Below are positions 53,305 to 61,201 of a DNA stretch of 64,000 bases, one piece after another (within the stretch, counting starts at the first letter, position 1; each line of letters opens with the position of its first letter). Position numbers and translations under genes: made by a program. The notes under the pieces are model-generated. The model saw only the letters and a list, made by a program, of their open reading frames with translations. It ran no database searches and had not been told where the DNA came from. The stretch is from contig NZ_VFNC01000002.1 in NCBI RefSeq assembly GCF_006715395.1, positions 248,001-312,000 of the forward strand, given 5' to 3'. This stretch comes from Streptomyces sp. SLBN-31 (GTDB lineage: Bacteria; Actinomycetota; Actinomycetes; Streptomycetales; Streptomycetaceae).

Positions 53305-56300
53305 GACGGTCTCCTTCCAGATCGGTGGCGGTAGGCGAAACTGGCGCCGTGTCAGGACCGGCCGGTGCCAGGTGCGGGGCGATCGCCTGGGCGGCGACCT
53401 CCGCGTGCGGCGGGTACATCACCGAGTTGTGGTCGCCGGACACGTCGACGACGTGCAGCGAGCCCTCGATCAGGGCCTCCCAGCCGAGCTTCGCTCCGTA
53501 GTCGGCCGGCTCGTCGGCCGCGCGCAGCAGCACCAGGTCCAGCGCGTTCGGCTCGGGCAGGTAGGTCTGCAGGGCGATGCCGTTGGCGAGGTAGGCCTCG
53601 AAGTAGCGCAGGATCTGCGCGCGGTCGGCGTCCTGGGCCAACACGCCGATGGCGGCCGCCCGTTCCAGGATGTGGTCGAAGGCGGCGTCACCGCCTAGCG
53701 CCCGCAGGTCCTCCGCCGGGATGTCGAGCGTCTTCCCGGCGGGCACCGCGAGGTCCCGGGCGAACCAGGACAGCAGGGTCGCGTCGTCCGCCGACTCGGG
53801 GATGTTCTCCTCGATCGGGGCCCGGCTGTCGATACCGAAGAGCATCTCGATCTCCTCGCCCGCCGCGCGCAGTTGCCCGGCGACCTCGTAGGCGATCACT
53901 CCGCCGAAGCACCAACCGCCGATGGCGTAGGGCCCGTTGGGCTGAATTTCGCGGAGGTGCTCGATGTAGCGGGTGGCCATCGCCTCCACGCTGATCTCGG
54001 CCTCGCCCTCGTTCTGGATGCCGGGTGCCTCGATCGCCAGGACCGGCCGGCCCTCCGGCAGGTGCCGGGTCAGCTCGACGTAGCAGAAGACGGTCCCGCC
54101 GAAGGGGTGGAACAGGAAGACCGGCCTGGTCCCGGGCTCTCCCTCGCGCAGTGTGACGACCGGGGTGCGCGAAGACTCCTGTCCGCCGCGTCGCACGATG
54201 GTGGCCAGCTCGGCGATGGTGCCCTGGCGCAGCATCACGGAGATCGGGACGTCCACGTCCCACTCGGCGCGGATGGCCGCGCTGAGCCGGACGGCGAGCA
54301 GGGAGTGGCCGCCCACGTCGAAGAAGTCGTCGTGGATGCCGACCTGGGGGATGCCCAGGATCTCCGTCCACATCCGCACCAGCGTGATCTCGGTGGCGTC
54401 CCGCGGTTTCTCGAAGCCGGCGTCCGAGGTGACCACGGGTTCCGGCAGCCGGTTGCGGTCGATCTTCTTGTTCGCCGTCAGCGGCAGCTCGTCCAGGACC
54501 ACCACGATCCCGGGCACCATGTACGGCGGCAGCGCCACCGCGGCCGCCGACCTGACGTCCGCCGTCCGCAGCTCCACGCCCGGTTCCGCCACCAGATAGG
54601 CGACGAGCCGGTCACCGCGCACCACCACGACCGCCGTGGACACTCCGTCGATCGCTTCGAGGACGGACTCGACCTCACCGAGTTCGATGCGGTAGCCGCG
54701 CAACTTGACCTGGTTGTCCAGCCGGCCGTGGTGCAGCAGCCGCCCCTCGCTGGTCCAGCGGGCGCGGTCACCGGTGCGGTACAGGCGCCGCTCGGGAGCG
54801 GCCGGCAGTCCGCTCACGAACCGCTCCGCCGTCAGCTCCGGCCGGTCCCAGTAGCAGGCGGCGAGACCGTCACCACCGATCCACAGCTCACCGGGAAAGC
54901 TCGGCTCGACGGCACGCCCCTGTGGATCGAGGACGTACAGCTGCGTGTTGGCCAGCGGTGCGCCGATGTCGATGCCGGCCGCGGGTTCGACCACGCCCGA
55001 GGTGGACCAGATCGTCGTCTCGGTCGGCCCGTACACGTTGCGCAGGCTCGCCACCCGGCCGTGCAGGAACTCGGCGAGTTCCAGGGGGAGTTCCTCACCG
55101 CCGCACAGTACGTTCAGCCGTTCCGCCCCGGTCCAGCCGGCGTCGCGCAGCATCCGCCAGGAGGTCGGGGTCGCCTGCATCCAGGTGGCCCCGGACGTCT
55201 CGATACGGGCCGCGAGCGCTGCGCCGTCGGAAGCCGTCTCGCTGTCGCACACGATGACCTGTCCGCCGGCCACGAGGGGCAGGAACAGCTCCAGACCGGC
55301 GATGTCGAAGGAGATCGTGGTGACGGCGAGAATACGGTCGGCCGCGGAGAACCCGGTGTCCTCGCCCATGGCGAGAAGCAGGTTCACCAGCGCGTGGTGC
55401 GGGATCGCCACCCCCTTGGGGCGGCCCGTGGAGCCGGAGGTGTAGAGGATGTAGGCCAGGTCGGCGGGGCCCGCGGCGGGCTCCGCCACGGACGCGCCGC
55501 CGCCCAGGTCCTCCAGGTTCAGCACCGGCAGGCCCGGCATGTGGTTCTCGCTCAGGCTCCGCTGGCTGAGCAGGAGCCGGGCGCGGGAGTCCTCGGCCAT
55601 GTACGCCAGCCGCTCGGCGGGCAGCTTGGGGTCCAGCGGCACGTACGCCGCGCCGGACTCCAGGACGCCCAGCAGGGCCGTCACCAGCGGTGCGCCGCGC
55701 TCCACCATCACCGCGACGCGGTCACCGACGGCGATCCCGGCGGCCCGCACCGCCGCCGCGGTCTCCTCGACGGCCCTCAGCAGCCGGGCGTAGCTCCACT
55801 CCACGCCGTCGGCCACCAGCGCGGTCGCGTCGGGCGTTCGCTCGGCCTGCCGGCGGAAGAGACCCGCCAACGTGGCCTCGGGCACCGGGCGTTCGGGACC
55901 GCGGCCCCACTCGGCGAGCCGCGCACGCTGCCGGTCGTCACCGCGGCCGAGGGTGCGCAGAGCTTCGTCGGGGCGGGCGACCAGAGTCTGCACCGTGGTG
56001 ACGAAGGCGTCGGCGAGCTCACGGGCGGTGCCCGCCTCGAAGATGTCGGTGTTGTAGCGCAGAACGCCTGCGTAGGCGCCCGCCCGTTCCGCGCCCATCT
56101 CGATCCACAGATCGGTCTGGCCCTCCTGCTGCGGCAGCGGGAACGGCCGCAAGGTGGCGCCGGCGATGCCGAGTTCGGCGCCGGGCTCCGGATCCAGCAG
56201 GAAGAACGCGTCCATGTCGTGCAGGAACGGCAGCCGGTCCCAGGCGAAGCCCGCCTGGTACAGCGGCGTCCGGCTCGGGTCCCGCGGCGGCGCGAGTTCC

Positions 56301-57301
56301 CGCACCAGCCAGGGGAAGGGCAGTTCCTGCGCCCGGGTGGCCTGCAGCACCCGCTCGCGGGTCGACGCCAGCAGCTGACGGTACGTCGACTCCTCGTCGA
56401 CCTCCCCGCGTACGACGACCGTGTTGACGAAGTTGCCGAGGGCGTCGCGGAACTGGCGCTGCAGCCGTCCCGAGGTCGGCGTACCGACCAGGATGTCGTC
56501 CTGCCCGCTGAGCCGGCTCAGCAGCACGAAGTAGGCGGACAGCAGGACGGTGTAGGGCGTCGACGACGTCTCCCTGGCGAGGCGCCGTACCGCTTCGGTC
56601 GCCTCGGCAGAGAGGGCGAAGGGCGCGGAGCCGCCGTCGTAGGAGGGCGCGGGCGGCCGCGGCCGGTCACCGTACAGGTCCAGGCCCGGCGGTACGTCCG
56701 CCAGCCGCTTGGCCTCGGCGTCGAGCAGGGCGCGGGCCTTGTCGGTGGTGAGGAATGCCTGCTGCTGCTCGGCGTAGGAGGCGAAGGCGCTGCCGTCGAG
56801 CGTGAACCTGTTCGGCGTGCCTTCGAGGCGGCTGCGCACCTCGGACAGCAGCAGCGCGAGCGACCAGAAGTCGGCCACGATGTGGTGCACGACGGCCGTG
56901 AACACCCAGGTGCGTTCGGCGGTGCGGTACAGGTGAACGCGCCACAGCGGCGGCCGCGACAGGTCGAAGGGCTCCCGGCTGTCGGTGCGGACGCGCTCGC
57001 GCAGGGCATCCGGGGCCAGGCCCCGGACGTCGGTGTGCCGGACGTCGAGGGGCACCGTCTCCGGGGTGAACTGCAGGGGCCCGTCCGGGCCGCCCCGCAG
57101 ACCGACCCGCAGAGCCTCGTGCTCACGGATCAGGTCGTCGAGGATGCCCAGGACCTTCGGCCCCAGTTCCGGGTCGGCGGTGACCTCGGCGCCGAACACG
57201 ATGTGGTACGCCGAGCACTGCGGATCGGTCTCGTGGATGAACCAGAGGCCGGCCTGCTGCGCGTTGACGGCGTGGGTGGGTGTCGTGGTCTGCTCGGTCA
57301 T
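53288..57301 (-). CDS. NRPS module C-A-T-TE, A domain predicted for glycine
   Basis: A 1337-residue single-module NRPS. Condensation domain ~residues 10-440 with HHIVADFWS (starts at His139). Adenylation domain ~460-950: A3 LYTSGSTGRPKG; specificity residues read D-I-L-Q-L-G-V-I-W, one change from the known glycine code (DILQLGLIW). Carrier protein: Ser1000 in GGHSLL. Thioesterase ~1040-1337: nucleophile elbow GGWCFGG, Cys1131 in place of the usual Ser. It would couple an ACP-bound acyl chain to glycine and release it. Start overlaps the ACP stop by 4 nt. The specificity reading is by hand alignment. Confidence 0.92.
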   Translation of the reverse strand: MTEQTTTPTHAVNAQQAGLWFIHETDPQCSAYHIVFGAEVTADPELGPKVLGILDDLIREHEALRVGLRGGPDGPLQFTPETVPLDVRHTDVRGLAPDALRERVRTDSREPFDLSRPPLWRVHLYRTAERTWVFTAVVHHIVADFWSLALLLSEVRSRLEGTPNRFTLDGSAFASYAEQQQAFLTTDKARALLDAEAKRLADVPPGLDLYGDRPRPPAPSYDGGSAPFALSAEATEAVRRLARETSSTPYTVLLSAYFVLLSRLSGQDDILVGTPTSGRLQRQFRDALGNFVNTVVVRGEVDEESTYRQLLASTRERVLQATRAQELPFPWLVRELAPPRDPSRTPLYQAGFAWDRLPFLHDMDAFFLLDPEPGAELGIAGATLRPFPLPQQEGQTDLWIEMGAERAGAYAGVLRYNTDIFEAGTARELADAFVTTVQTLVARPDEALRTLGRGDDRQRARLAEWGRGPERPVPEATLAGLFRRQAERTPDATALVADGVEWSYARLLRAVEETAAAVRAAGIAVGDRVAVMVERGAPLVTALLGVLESGAAYVPLDPKLPAERLAYMAEDSRARLLLSQRSLSENHMPGLPVLNLEDLGGGASVAEPAAGPADLAYILYTSGSTGRPKGVAIPHHALVNLLLAMGEDTGFSAADRILAVTTISFDIAGLELFLPLVAGGQVIVCDSETASDGAALAARIETSGATWMQATPTSWRMLRDAGWTGAERLNVLCGGEELPLELAEFLHGRVASLRNVYGPTETTIWSTSGVVEPAAGIDIGAPLANTQLYVLDPQGRAVEPSFPGELWIGGDGLAACYWDRPELTAERFVSGLPAAPERRLYRTGDRARWTSEGRLLHHGRLDNQVKLRGYRIELGEVESVLEAIDGVSTAVVVVRGDRLVAYLVAEPGVELRTADVRSAAAVALPPYMVPGIVVVLDELPLTANKKIDRNRLPEPVVTSDAGFEKPRDATEITLVRMWTEILGIPQVGIHDDFFDVGGHSLLAVRLSAAIRAEWDVDVPISVMLRQGTIAELATIVRRGGQESSRTPVVTLREGEPGTRPVFLFHPFGGTVFCYVELTRHLPEGRPVLAIEAPGIQNEGEAEISVEAMATRYIEHLREIQPNGPYAIGGWCFGGVIAYEVAGQLRAAGEEIEMLFGIDSRAPIEENIPESADDATLLSWFARDLAVPAGKTLDIPAEDLRALGGDAAFDHILERAAAIGVLAQDADRAQILRYFEAYLANGIALQTYLPEPNALDLVLLRAADEPADYGAKLGWEALIEGSLHVVDVSGDHNSVMYPPHAEVAAQAIAPHLAPAGPDTAPVSPTATDLEGDRRDGHR

Positions 57302-57597
57302 CGCCGTCCGTCCGTCGCTTCTGCGCGCGGCTCACCGTTCATCAGCTGCCACAGGGCCTCGGCCAGGCTGTCCACGGTGGGGTGGTCCCAGAGCAGGTCG
57401 ACCGGCGGGTCGGTGAGGCCCAGCGCGTCCTCGATCTCCATGCCGACGGAGAGCGCCGCCATCGAGTCGAGGCCGTAGGCGGTGAAGGGCTGGTCGGTCT
57501 CCAGTTCGACGGGAGCGACACCGGCTTCGGCGGCCACCGCCTTGATGAGGATGTTCCGGACGTCGTCCAGCGTCAGATCGGTGTGTGTGGTGCTCAT
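57298..57597 (-). CDS. Acyl carrier protein
   Basis: A 99-residue ACP with phosphopantetheine site Ser45 in YGLDSMAAL, flanked by the expected helices (DVRNILIKAVAAEAG, VGMEIEDALG) and ending in an acidic/Arg tail. It is a free-standing carrier for the two ketosynthases and probably the acyl donor to the NRPS condensation domain. The gene overlaps the NRPS start (4 nt) and lies 43 nt after the acyl-CoA dehydrogenase gene. Confidence 0.93.
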   Translation of the reverse strand: MSTTHTDLTLDDVRNILIKAVAAEAGVAPVELETDQPFTAYGLDSMAALSVGMEIEDALGLTDPPVDLLWDHPTVDSLAEALWQLMNGEPRAEATDGRR

Positions 57598-57640
57598 TGC
57601 AGGTCGTCACCCTTTCCGAGGGGTTCGAAAGTCGTTGGTT

Positions 57641-59458
57641 TCAGGCGGTGGTGGCTTCGCGGGCGCCCGGGGCCGCCAGGCGCACGGTGCGCAGGGAGAA
57701 GAGCTCGTGGCCGGTGCGCTGGGCGTTCATCCGGTCGACGAGGGCCCGGGCGGTCGCCGGGTCGAGGTCGCCGGTCCCGTACTCGCGGACCTTGTGGCGC
57801 GTCAGTGCGGCCTCCAGCCAGGCGCCGTCCGCGAAGAACGCGTCGAGTTGGTCGCGGTTGAACAGCCAGATCCCGAGCGCGGCGATCTTGGCGTGCAGAT
57901 CGCTGAGTTCCTCGGCGACGCGCAGCAGGGCGGGCGGAGTGGTCTTGCCGGTCTCGGGGGCCGGGGTGGCCGGGTTCTGGACGGCCGAGCGCCGGATGTC
58001 ATGGGCCCGGGCGAGCAGGGTGTCGAGCTCCTGCCGGAGGTGCTCGGCCTGGGCGCGCAGGACCGCGAGACGGTCCTCGTCGCAGCCGGCCGACGCCTCC
58101 AGTGCGGCGAGGCGGTCGATCAGGGCGGGGAGGCTGGCGAAGGTGGCGTCGCGGCCGCGGCCGAACACGCTCACCCGGTGCGGCTCGAAGGCCGGCAGTT
58201 CGGCCCCGAGGTCGTACAGCGCACGCCAGTCCTCGTCCCGGTCGTGGCCGTGAGCCTTGACCAGGGCGGGCAGTTGAAGCGCGATGCTGTCCAGACAGAC
58301 CGGTTCGCTGCCGTCGAAGACCGAGACGACGGCGCCGTCGCGGAGCATCTTCTGGAACGTCCCCACGTGTTCGGGGGCGCGCATGAAGTACCGGGCGCCC
58401 AGCGTGCGGGCGAGCACCTTGGTGTTGAAGTCCACCATGCGGGCCACCTGCACCTTGGTGAGGTTGCCCCAGATGCTGAACTGCTCGGTGTACAGGTGCA
58501 GTCCGCGCATCGCGACGAGGCTCTCGCACTCGGCCACCAGCAGGCTGAGGTAGGCATTGGCGAGGGACTCCGAGACGTAGGGGATCTCGCTCGCCGCGCC
58601 GTCGTAGAGGATTCGGTCGGAGAGGAAGCCGGCCACCGTGCGGAGCATGGTGTCGCCGGTGCCGAGCGAGAGTCCGGTGCAGAAGGTGCGGGTGATCAGC
58701 AGCCCCCGCAGGGCGAGTTCGAGCCCCTCGCCCTCGGCGCCGAGCCGGGCGGAGGCGTCCACCCGGGCGTCGTCGAAGGCGACCCCGCTGATGTCGCAGC
58801 CGCGCAGACCGTGGGTGGGGACGCGGGGGACGCCGGTCACCGTGCCGGAGAGCACCTGCGACCGGTCCACGAGGAACATGGACTGCAGGCGCTTGGCGGG
58901 TGTGGTGTCGTCACCGGTGGTGCCGAGGACGACGACGTGGGTGGAGGTCCGTCCCCGGTTGATCGGCCACTTCTCGCCGGACAGGACGTAGTGTCCGCCG
59001 TCGGGGACGGCCACGAAGCGGTTGGCCGCGAGGTCTGCGCCGTGTTCCGGTTCCGAGTAGGCGAGGCACGGGACGACGCCGCCGTGCAGGACGCTGGCGG
59101 CGTGCTTGGCCTGCTGTTCGGCGGTGCCGCCGATCCAGGCGAGCATCATCCATACCTGGGTGCTCTCGCTCACGGCGACATTCATGTCCCTGCGGGCTAT
59201 CACGCGGGTGAGCATGAGGATGTCCTCGGCGGCCCGGAGATCCCCACCGAGCCACTCCGGAACGAAGTATCGGTTGAATCCGAAACCACGTACGCGGGTG
59301 ATTCCGGCGGTAGGCAGTTCATCCCGCTCGTCCAGTTCGAGAGCTCCGGCAAAGGAGATCGAATTCGATTCCACTTGCGGGTCTCCGAGCCAGTCCTCGA
59401 AGGCCTCGGCGAGAGCAGCGGAAGTGACAGGCGGTTTCTCGGTGCCTAACTGAGTCAT
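57641..59458 (-). CDS. Acyl-CoA dehydrogenase-like protein, long form
   Basis: A 605-residue ACAD, longer than the typical ~380-400. The N-terminal and middle parts show the FAD/substrate features (CLAYSEPEHGADLAANRF, GEKWPINRGRTSTHVVVLGT, RGLLITRTFCTGLSLGTGDTMLRTVAGF) and FNTKVLARTLGARYF. The last ~170 residues form a helical extension (LRAQAEHLRQELDTLLARAHDI). Likely introduces a double bond into the ACP-bound chain. First gene of the cluster operon; no AMP-ligase is adjacent, so the acyl chain is probably built on the ACP. Confidence 0.9.
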   Translation of the reverse strand: MTQLGTEKPPVTSAALAEAFEDWLGDPQVESNSISFAGALELDERDELPTAGITRVRGFGFNRYFVPEWLGGDLRAAEDILMLTRVIARRDMNVAVSESTQVWMMLAWIGGTAEQQAKHAASVLHGGVVPCLAYSEPEHGADLAANRFVAVPDGGHYVLSGEKWPINRGRTSTHVVVLGTTGDDTTPAKRLQSMFLVDRSQVLSGTVTGVPRVPTHGLRGCDISGVAFDDARVDASARLGAEGEGLELALRGLLITRTFCTGLSLGTGDTMLRTVAGFLSDRILYDGAASEIPYVSESLANAYLSLLVAECESLVAMRGLHLYTEQFSIWGNLTKVQVARMVDFNTKVLARTLGARYFMRAPEHVGTFQKMLRDGAVVSVFDGSEPVCLDSIALQLPALVKAHGHDRDEDWRALYDLGAELPAFEPHRVSVFGRGRDATFASLPALIDRLAALEASAGCDEDRLAVLRAQAEHLRQELDTLLARAHDIRRSAVQNPATPAPETGKTTPPALLRVAEELSDLHAKIAALGIWLFNRDQLDAFFADGAWLEAALTRHKVREYGTGDLDPATARALVDRMNAQRTGHELFSLRTVRLAAPGAREATTA

Positions 59459-59515
59459 AGAACGCTTTCCATTCCAGGCGTGACAAAGGAATCCATGCCG
59501 GAGCTGGCGTGCACG

Positions 59516-59543
59516 CGAATACGCGCTCGCCTCATCACGGCAA
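59516..59543 (-). promoter_or_regulatory. Weak sigma70-like promoter candidate
   Basis: On the minus strand TTGCCG (59543-59538), 16 nt, TATTCG (59521-59516), about 57 nt before the acyl-CoA dehydrogenase start. A plausible but imperfect match; many such matches occur by chance. Confidence 0.25.
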
Positions 59544-60477
59544 AATGGAAACAGGTGTGGGCGTATGATGACGCGTCTCGTTTACGCGCGTAGCCACGCG
59601 ACGCGGCGCATCAAAAAAGGACGTGCCAGGGCCAGGCGTGCCGCAGCACACCAGATGGATCAAGGCATGTCAGAGCTGTGATCGGGCATGGCAGAGCAGA
59701 GGCCGACAGCATCGACCCGCCTTGCGTGAGCAGCACGCAGGGGCGTGCGTCCCCGATCGTCAGTGTTGTCTGCGACAGCAGCCGAGCTGCAGATGAACCG
59801 TCATGTGAATCTCCCCGTTGTGACGCGAATCAGGAGACGCAGCCGCACCCGGGCGAACTCCTCATCGGCGTGTCTTGCTGAAGCTGGTCTGATCGTATTC
59901 CGCAACCGCCGTCTGCTTCTTGGTTCCCCCATGCGACGCAGTCTCGAATATCGATTCCTCGCGATGCACTCTCGACCACACTAAGTGATGTTTTGGCCAG
60001 GCACAGTGAAAGCGTAGCAGGTGCGTCACTTCGTGCCACGTGACCCGGATCACGCGCCAATCCTCGACGCACGGATGGGGTGAACGATTCTGCAGCTGCG
60101 GGTTCACGCATGACCTGGCATATCACTAGTGAATACCTAGTTCCGCATCCTCTATGCGGACCGCAAAGTTCCGCCAGAAATCTCGCCAGTTTGTCGGCGA
60201 GTCGTAGCGGAATATTACGGACTAATGAATTCCAGCGCACGCGAACGGACGGCTGCGGCCCGGATCCAGCGCGCCCGGTCGGCCGCGACGACGAGACGCA
60301 AGAGGACAGGACGGCGAACCGGCAGCACCCGGCCCGGGGATGTTCGATCTCTGCCGCCGCCGCGTCACGTTCAGCGAGCCTTGCGGCGGCCTGCGCATCC
60401 CTTCCCAGCTCGGGCCGGACCGAGGGACCGCCCGGCGACGGAACCCGCCTGGTTACTCACTCGAAAAACATTGTTAT

Positions 60478-60508
60478 CTTCGATGGTGGAGATTCTGGAC
60501 GATCGAAG
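60478..60508 (+). promoter_or_regulatory. Inverted repeat before the MarR gene
   Basis: cttcgat (60478-60484) and atcgaag (60502-60508) with 17-nt spacing, ending 11 nt upstream of the MarR start. Suitable for autoregulation by a dimeric MarR protein; inference only. Confidence 0.4.
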
Positions 60509-60519
60509 GGAACCGGGTC

Positions 60520-61017
60520 ATGGTGCGCAGCGGTAACGCCGAGCGGTCCGAGGTGCAGCTGTCGCCCCGGAAGGACTTCCCCATCGCCGAACGCCCGGGA
60601 TACCTGCTCCACAAGGCCGGCCTGGTTCTGGTCGAGGACGTCGAGAAGGCGCTCGGCGCGGTCGGCATGCGCATTCGCTACTTCTTCGTGCTGGCCGCCC
60701 TCTCCGGAGGCCCCGAACTGTCCCAGCAGGACCTCAGTCGCCTGCTGAACCTCGACCCGACCACGGTGGTCACCGTGATCGACGAGATGGAGCGCAACCA
60801 GCACGTCGAGCGCCGACGCAACCCCGCCGACCGCCGCCGCTACAACCTGATCCTCACCGACTCCGGACGTCAGGCCCTCGCGACGGCCGACCGGATCGCC
60901 ACGGAGGTCGAGTCCTCGTTCTTCGGCACCCTGGAGGAGGGTGAGCGCGAGGCGCTGCGCGGGATGCTCGGCAGGCTGCTGGCCGGCCGCTGGCCCGCAT
61001 CCGTCTGCTCCGACTGA
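60520..61017 (+). CDS. MarR-family regulator
   Basis: A 165-residue winged-helix regulator. Dimerisation helices at the N-terminus (GYLLHKAGLVLVEDVEKALG), recognition region LSQQDLSRLLNLDPTTVVTVIDEMERNQHVERRRNPADRRRYNLILTDSG with the wing. ATG 60520 follows GAAGGGAACC. MarR proteins usually repress a nearby exporter and are released by the cluster product or a phenolic ligand. The DHA2 exporter follows in the same direction 184 nt on. Confidence 0.92.
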   Translation: MVRSGNAERSEVQLSPRKDFPIAERPGYLLHKAGLVLVEDVEKALGAVGMRIRYFFVLAALSGGPELSQQDLSRLLNLDPTTVVTVIDEMERNQHVERRRNPADRRRYNLILTDSGRQALATADRIATEVESSFFGTLEEGEREALRGMLGRLLAGRWPASVCSD

Positions 61018-61146
61018 GACGCTTCCTCCCGCCTCCGGGCGTCGGACATCACGTCCGGCGCCCTTTTCTACGTCCACGTCCGGTTACGAAGAGTAGTCGA
61101 CCGAACGCGCTGGCCCACCATCACATGGATCATTGACGACGGAGAC

Positions 61147-61191
61147 TCCAATCATCTAGATTTCCATCATCTACAGATCCGCTTGATTGGA
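61147..61191 (+). promoter_or_regulatory. AT-rich operator candidate before the MFS gene
   Basis: tccaatca (61147-61154) and tgattgga (61184-61191) are perfect inverted arms. Between them lie the palindrome atctagat (61154-61161) and a direct repeat of atcatcta (61151-61158, 61166-61173). Overlaps the SD region of the exporter; likely MarR binding site. Confidence 0.5.
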
Positions 61192-61201
61192 AGGTTGTCG
61201 C

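Larger units (their letters stand above)
59459..60519. other. 1.06-kb gene-poor region, upstream of both cluster operons
   Basis: No protein-like open frame. It is noticeably less GC-rich than the rest, with runs such as aaaaaa at 59612 area and a perfect 10-bp palindrome tcactagtga at 60123-60132. It is the shared upstream region of the leftward operon and the rightward MarR/MFS genes. It probably holds the control elements; a small RNA is possible. Confidence 0.6.

Noticed and set aside
53873..57478. A 1201-residue open frame antisense to the NRPS gene
   Set aside because: A long open frame arises by chance opposite a high-GC gene; no domain, poor codon bias, and the minus strand encodes a full NRPS module.
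48740..59458. Panclicin/lipstatin-type beta-lactone cluster
   Set aside because: An N-formylglycine ester would fit PurU and a glycine NRPS, but the FabH-like condensing pair, acyl-CoA ligase and formyltransferase expected for that class are not seen here. Kept only as a thought.
59830..60240. 136-residue minus-strand open frame in the 1-kb gap
   Set aside because: No domain, Cys/Arg/Ser-rich composition unlike neighbours and no ribosome-binding site.
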